This document shows positions 61,105 to 64,000 of a DNA stretch of 64,000 nt, piece by piece. The stretch lies in the NCBI RefSeq assembly GCF_900104055.1, contig NZ_FNJQ01000004.1, positions 80,105-144,104 on the forward strand, in the 5' to 3' direction. This DNA comes from Pseudoselenomonas ruminantium (GTDB taxonomy: Bacteria; Bacillota; Negativicutes; Selenomonadales; Selenomonadaceae). Position 1 is the stretch's first letter. Each line of letters begins with the position of its first letter. The notes under the pieces were generated by a model that saw nothing but the letters and a program-made list of their open reading frames with translations, ran no database searches and was not told the DNA's origin. A program made the position numbers and the translations under genes.

Positions 61105-61120
61105 TGTCCAAGTTGGACAC
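61104..61120. repeat. Dispersed 17-bp palindrome, copy 4
   Basis: GTGTCCAA-G-TTGGACAC between the lysin and the next gene; an outer C/G pair extends it to 19 bp. Directly joined to iteron-like repeats and followed by a large inverted repeat. Confidence 0.85.
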
Positions 61121-61122
61121 GG

Positions 61123-61201
61123 CTTGACTTTTACAGGAAATATGCGCACCTACTTGACTTTATAAATCAAGCAAAAGCGCATATTTCTTTAAAAAGTCAA
61201 G
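61123..61201. repeat. 79-nt nested inverted repeat
   Basis: Outer arms CTTGACTTTT/AAAAGTCAAG (61123-61132, 61192-61201) and inner arms GAAATATGCGC/GCGCATATTTC (61137-61147, 61177-61187), both perfect. The loop holds a third small stem CTTGA/TCAAG. No T tract follows, so a terminator is unlikely; a cruciform, origin or structured RNA is more likely. Confidence 0.75.
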
Positions 61202-61223
61202 TGGAGAAAATGGAGGACATAGA

Positions 61224-61523
61224 ATGCGCGAAGAAGATAAAAAGCTGATTATTGAAACCTATCAGAATCTCGTTGATGACCTTGAAGCCGGTGCTGATAA
61301 ACTCAAAAAAGCTGGCAATAATGCCGTGGCTCATCAGCTAGAAGATGTCAAAGAGGGTATTCAGGAAAATATTGATGCTATGCAGGGACGGATTGCCAGC
61401 AAAGAATATACCCTCAAAGAATATCTGGCGGCTGCAGGGGAGCTTTTGATTGCTCATCGGCAGGATATTTACCACGCGGCGGAAATCTTGGCTTTGGGGT
61501 ATATCCTTGGCAAGATCCTCTGA
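61224..61523 (+). CDS. Small helical protein in the lysis region
   Basis: A 99-aa charged helical protein with a more hydrophobic C-terminus (AAEILALGYILGKIL). TGGAGGAC site before ATG. No family recognised. Confidence 0.6.
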   Translation: MREEDKKLIIETYQNLVDDLEAGADKLKKAGNNAVAHQLEDVKEGIQENIDAMQGRIASKEYTLKEYLAAAGELLIAHRQDIYHAAEILALGYILGKIL

Positions 61524-61552
61524 TGTGAATGATATTGATGGAGGGGAGGCAA

Positions 61553-62101
61553 ATGAATGAAATACCCAAAAAGTACATTGCTTATGCTGGCTATATTGTG
61601 CTTGCTGTTATTGCAGTTTGCGCCCTATGGCTATTGTTCCGAGATGTCCGAACAGACACAGATCCAGACCAGCGGGCAGGCCAGTACATTGAGCAAACTG
61701 GAGAACAACAACGAAATGCAGCGGCAGAAATTGCAGCTGTTAGAGCAGGAGCTGATGCAGCTAAGCAATCAGCTGCAGATATCGAAGTCAGCAACGGCGG
61801 CAGCACGGCAATCGCTGACCGAATTGCAGACAGCCAACAATCAGCTCAGGCAGGAATCTCAGACGCTGAAAAGTCAGCTGAGCGCATCACAGACCAGTCT
61901 GACCGAATCGCAGAAGCAAGTCAGCGAGCTGAAAATAATATTGAATCAGCAGAAGCAGCAAATCAATCAGCTGCAGGAGCGCTTGAACGGGCTCTCCAGC
62001 TCTGCCGAGAATGCCGAGAACTCAATACAAGCAGCCAATCAATCATTACAACAGGCCAGGGAAGAGATGCTGGCAGCGCAGAAGGCGCACGAAAAGACTG
62101 A
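61553..62101 (+). CDS. Spanin-like overlapping protein A (N-anchored, Rz-like)
   Basis: A 182-aa protein from ATG 61553. One N-terminal membrane helix (YIAYAGYIVLAVIAVCALWL), then a long Ala/Gln/Glu/Ser-rich periplasmic helix, the layout of an inner-membrane spanin. It shares almost its whole length with frame B, four bases offset. The Ala/Ser bias is partly what an out-of-frame Gln-rich gene would give, so it may be overprinted or spurious; the well-placed membrane helix argues it is real. Confidence 0.55.
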   Translation: MNEIPKKYIAYAGYIVLAVIAVCALWLLFRDVRTDTDPDQRAGQYIEQTGEQQRNAAAEIAAVRAGADAAKQSAADIEVSNGGSTAIADRIADSQQSAQAGISDAEKSAERITDQSDRIAEASQRAENNIESAEAANQSAAGALERALQLCRECRELNTSSQSIITTGQGRDAGSAEGARKD

Positions 62102-62177
62102 GAAAAAGCTACGGACTCAGAAAACCTTGTGGCAGATATTGGCCATAGGGCTGGGAGCCTGGGGAGCTTCAAGATAG
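61557..62177 (+). CDS. Spanin-like overlapping protein B (exported coiled coil)
   Basis: A 206-aa protein from ATG 61557, eight bases after GGAGGGGAGG. It has a signal sequence (LLMLAILCLLLLQFAPYGYC), a long Leu/Gln heptad coiled coil (about 45-170) and a hydrophobic C-terminus (LWQILAIGLGAWGA). A Cys ends the signal, but the GYC context is not a good lipobox. Either half of a two-part spanin or a single-chain u-spanin. Spanins fuse inner and outer membranes, so this fits a diderm host. Confidence 0.7.
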   Translation: MKYPKSTLLMLAILCLLLLQFAPYGYCSEMSEQTQIQTSGQASTLSKLENNNEMQRQKLQLLEQELMQLSNQLQISKSATAAARQSLTELQTANNQLRQESQTLKSQLSASQTSLTESQKQVSELKIILNQQKQQINQLQERLNGLSSSAENAENSIQAANQSLQQAREEMLAAQKAHEKTEKKLRTQKTLWQILAIGLGAWGASR

Positions 62178-62187
62178 ATATAGCAAT

Positions 62188-62230
62188 AGGCCCATACTGG
62201 CAAGATAACGTCAGTATGGGCCTTATTTTT
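62188..62230 (+). terminator. Terminator of the late operon
   Basis: A perfect 12-bp stem AGGCCCATACTG/CAGTATGGGCCT (62188-62199, 62212-62223) followed by TATTTTT. Confidence 0.92.
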
Positions 62231-62344
62231 GTGCGAGGAAGTTTATCTTGAGGTACGATAAAATACAGTCTGAACGAAAAAATGCTTAATATGCAGGGTT
62301 TTATCACCGATAAATAGAATATAGAATTTGACAAAAGTAATTTT

Positions 62345-62374
62345 TTGTGTAATCCTATATCGTATGGCTATAAT
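62345..62374 (+). promoter_or_regulatory. Promoter of the Panacea pair
   Basis: TTGTGT (62345-62350), an 18-base spacer and a consensus TATAAT (62369-62374); a TTGACA also lies at 62328-62333. It is downstream of the late terminator, so the pair is expressed on its own. Confidence 0.6.
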
Positions 62375-62404
62375 GAAAAAATCAATAGAGAGGAGCTGAA
62401 AACC

Positions 62405-62884
62405 ATGTTTTTTTTCTTCAAAGACGATAAGAATGATGATTTTGAAGGCACGCACACGGCTAATGACGTAGCAAGATACATTATCAGCAAGTGCACAAGG
62501 GAAAACAAGGCTATCAGCAATTTGCAACTGCAAAAGATTCTATACTATGTTCAAGCTACGTTTCTGATACGACAAAAGCGAGCTTTGTTCATGGATGAGG
62601 TAGAAGCTTGGCAATTCGGCCCTGTTGTTAGAAGTGTTTACCGCGAGTATTGCGGTTATGGAGCAGCCGCAATTTATGAACGCAAAGAGCCTGAGGAAGC
62701 GTTTACTGCTGAAGAAAAGGCAATTATCGACGAGGTAGTGTCTGATAAGCTGAGCAAGAGACCGTGGGACTTAGTTCAGGAGACACATGCTGAGGGAAAA
62801 CCGTGGGATTTAGTGTATCAGGGCGGTGCCGGCAAGATGCAGGTTATCCCAAAGGAAGTGATTGCAGAATATGAATGTGCGTGA
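62405..62884 (+). CDS. Panacea-domain (DUF4065/SocA-like) antitoxin
   Basis: A 159-aa protein with the Panacea pattern: TANDVARYIISKC, LQLQKILYYVQATFLI, VEAWQFGPVVRSVYREY. Panacea domains neutralise many unrelated toxins in PanAT toxin-antitoxin pairs, often against phage. ATG 62405 has AGGAG ten bases upstream; a TTG at 62345 lies in the promoter. It overlaps the next gene by 14 bases, and both stand outside the late operon, like a prophage defence moron. Confidence 0.82.
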   Translation: MFFFFKDDKNDDFEGTHTANDVARYIISKCTRENKAISNLQLQKILYYVQATFLIRQKRALFMDEVEAWQFGPVVRSVYREYCGYGAAAIYERKEPEEAFTAEEKAIIDEVVSDKLSKRPWDLVQETHAEGKPWDLVYQGGAGKMQVIPKEVIAEYECA

Positions 62885-63671
62885 TAAACAGCAGGCACTG
62901 CAGGAATTTCTTCTAAAGCTGGCTCGATTAGACACGGATGTAACAGAAAAGAACCTTGAACAGTACATTTTTACATTGCAGGATATTTATGCGGATGATT
63001 TTCGGCATCTGTATTCTGGGATGTTCGGCGTCATAACACGAATCGATGCTGATAATGATTTGGATAAGGCAAAATTACAAGGGAATATCCAAATATTGTA
63101 TGAATCTGTCGTGCGGTGGCGGGATGAAGGACGTGGCCATGTGACACAAGAACTGTGTGACAAGCTCGAAAAGCTTTATGACCATGTGAACCTGGAAATA
63201 TCCCGCATCAGCTACACACAAGAGATAGCTCAGCGCATGGAGGATAAAAATCGTAAATCTGGTGAGGAAATAAAGTTGCTGAGCGAAAAGGCGGCTAATA
63301 TGCAGAAGGACTATATTACAATCCTTGGCATTTTCTCGTCCATAGTCATTACGTTCGTAGCGGGAATGGTGTTTTCCAGCTCTATATTAAACAACATAGA
63401 TAAGGTTTCCATATATCGACTGACGTTTGTGATTATCCTGATCGCGATGATGCTTTTTAACTTGCTGAATTTGCTGCTAGATTTCATAGCAAAAGTGAAC
63501 ATGAAGCCGTTAGCGGTGGCATCGAAGATAAGTGACAAGAAAAAAGAACCTCAGCGGTCAACCATAGCAGGAATTAATCTATTTTTGTTCTTCATGATGA
63601 TAGTTGACCTTGCTTTGTGGGCGTTGTATTGGTATCGAGCAACGTCATTCAATACGTTCACAGGATATTAA
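62871..63671 (+). CDS. Membrane protein, candidate Panacea-linked toxin
   Basis: A 266-aa protein. The first 145 residues are soluble and helical, ending in a coiled coil. Three membrane helices follow (about 147-168 ILGIFSSIVITFVAGMVF; 180-205 LTFVIILIAMMLFNLLNLLL; 235-256 INLFLFFMMIVDLALWALYW). Membrane toxins are a common class of PanT. The overlap with the antitoxin gene implies coupled translation. I see no known enzyme motif. ATG 62871 preferred; TTG 62862 possible. Confidence 0.6.
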   Translation: MNVRDKQQALQEFLLKLARLDTDVTEKNLEQYIFTLQDIYADDFRHLYSGMFGVITRIDADNDLDKAKLQGNIQILYESVVRWRDEGRGHVTQELCDKLEKLYDHVNLEISRISYTQEIAQRMEDKNRKSGEEIKLLSEKAANMQKDYITILGIFSSIVITFVAGMVFSSSILNNIDKVSIYRLTFVIILIAMMLFNLLNLLLDFIAKVNMKPLAVASKISDKKKEPQRSTIAGINLFLFFMMIVDLALWALYWYRATSFNTFTGY

Positions 63672-63690
63672 CAAAAGCCCTATACTGGTG

Positions 63691-64000
63691 TGCTCCCCGT
63701 CAAGTGGACAGGTAAAAAAATAAAAATATTCATTGCTGCTCGCAACTAATGCGAGCAGCTTTTTTCATGCAGCTCCAACCAGTTTTTCGTGGTACTCACT
63801 TGGGGTTCGTATGCCTAAATGACGCTGTGGTCTGTCATAAGTGTAATATCTTATATATTCCTCAATTGACTCAACCAACTCTTGCCGGGAAGTAAATCTG
63901 CGCCTGTAGTACATCTCGCGCTTCAAGATACCCCAGAAGCCTTCCATGGGGCCATTGTCTAGGCAATGTGCTACACGGGACATGCTTTGTGTCATACCGG
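63691..64000 (-). mobile_element. IS3-family insertion sequence, partial
   Basis: The element ends at about 63691, where TGCTCCCCGTCAAGTGGACA is a typical IS3-group terminal repeat. The transposase gene runs off the window end. Whether the IS sits inside the prophage or beyond attR is not visible. Confidence 0.75.
63765..64000 (-). CDS. IS3-family transposase OrfB, C-terminal part
   Basis: The last 78 or so codons of a DDE transposase: LDNGPMEGFWGILKREMYY supplies the final catalytic Glu, and YIRYYTYDRPQRHLGIRTPS is the standard IS3 C-terminus. The frame is open to the window end, so the start lies outside. Confidence 0.93.
   Translation of the reverse strand, partial: GMTQSMSRVAHCLDNGPMEGFWGILKREMYYRRRFTSRQELVESIEEYIRYYTYDRPQRHLGIRTPSEYHEKLVGAA

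Noticed and set aside
61123..61201. The large inverted repeat as an intrinsic terminator
   Set aside because: No T tract follows, and the genes after it seem to belong to the same operon ending at 62,230.
63671..63700. Right prophage attachment site just before the IS element
   Set aside because: No stretch here matches the left boundary 17,517-17,642 by eye, so attR is probably outside the window.

Overview
The window is chromosome from a Negativicutes bacterium, most likely a Selenomonas relative, carrying a large prophage. The taxonomic guess is an inference. It rests on the order of the housekeeping genes, a paired siroheme-decarboxylase-like locus, and a phage lysis region that ends in a spanin-like pair, which fits a Firmicute with an outer membrane. 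No rRNA, tRNA or CRISPR array was seen.

Positions 1-17,473 are ordinary host genes, nearly all on the + strand. First comes the tail of prfC, then the proteostasis cluster tig-clpP-clpX-lon-engB. Next are two AsnC-fold proteins resembling AhbA and AhbB, placed behind a promoter with a palindromic operator, and a PLP aminotransferase. They are followed by ireB-ruvX-DUF1292-mltG-trmR-trhP, the same order as Bacillus subtilis yrzL-yrrK-yrzB-yrrL-yrrM-yrrN; its last two genes make 5-methoxyuridine at tRNA position 34. The block closes with acylphosphatase-aroQ, an aminopeptidase P-like gene with a SIMPL gene, and one secreted protein of unknown function.

From about 17.5 kb to at least 63.7 kb lies a mosaic temperate myovirus prophage. 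Its left end has a tyrosine integrase (- strand), a BRO/KilAC antirepressor, and a compact switch: a cI-like repressor and two divergent promoters, each with a 15-bp operator in its spacer. The early region (20.7-33.9 kb) has an HUH replication protein, RecU, ParA, ParB, and a long run of tiny zinc-finger or membrane genes ending in an ArpU-like late activator. The head module is lambda-like (Nu1, A, B, ClpP-type protease, D, E). The tail module is P2-like (sheath, tube, E/E' with a T TTT TTA frameshift site, tape measure, X, D, V, PAAR, U, W, J, I, H).

The main find is a complete diversity-generating retroelement at 55.7-58.7 kb. It has a variable tail-tip protein, an Avd-like accessory protein, a 107-bp template repeat and a DGR-type reverse transcriptase. 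The variable repeat differs from the template at nine positions, and all nine are template adenines. A GC-rich hairpin lies just past the variable repeat. Downstream are a Tad2-like anti-Thoeris gene, a lysis cassette (GH25 lysin plus two almost fully overlapping spanin-like ORFs), a late terminator, and a Panacea-type toxin-antitoxin pair with its own promoter.

A second unexplained signal is a 17-bp palindrome, GTGTCCAA-N-TTGGACAC, present in four exact copies spread over the prophage. Because the prophage encodes ParA and ParB, dispersed centromere sites of the phage N15 type are the best guess. The rightmost copy abuts four 11-bp direct repeats and a 79-nt nested inverted repeat, so that spot may be an origin or centromere. 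The window ends inside an IS3-family element; the right attachment site is not visible.
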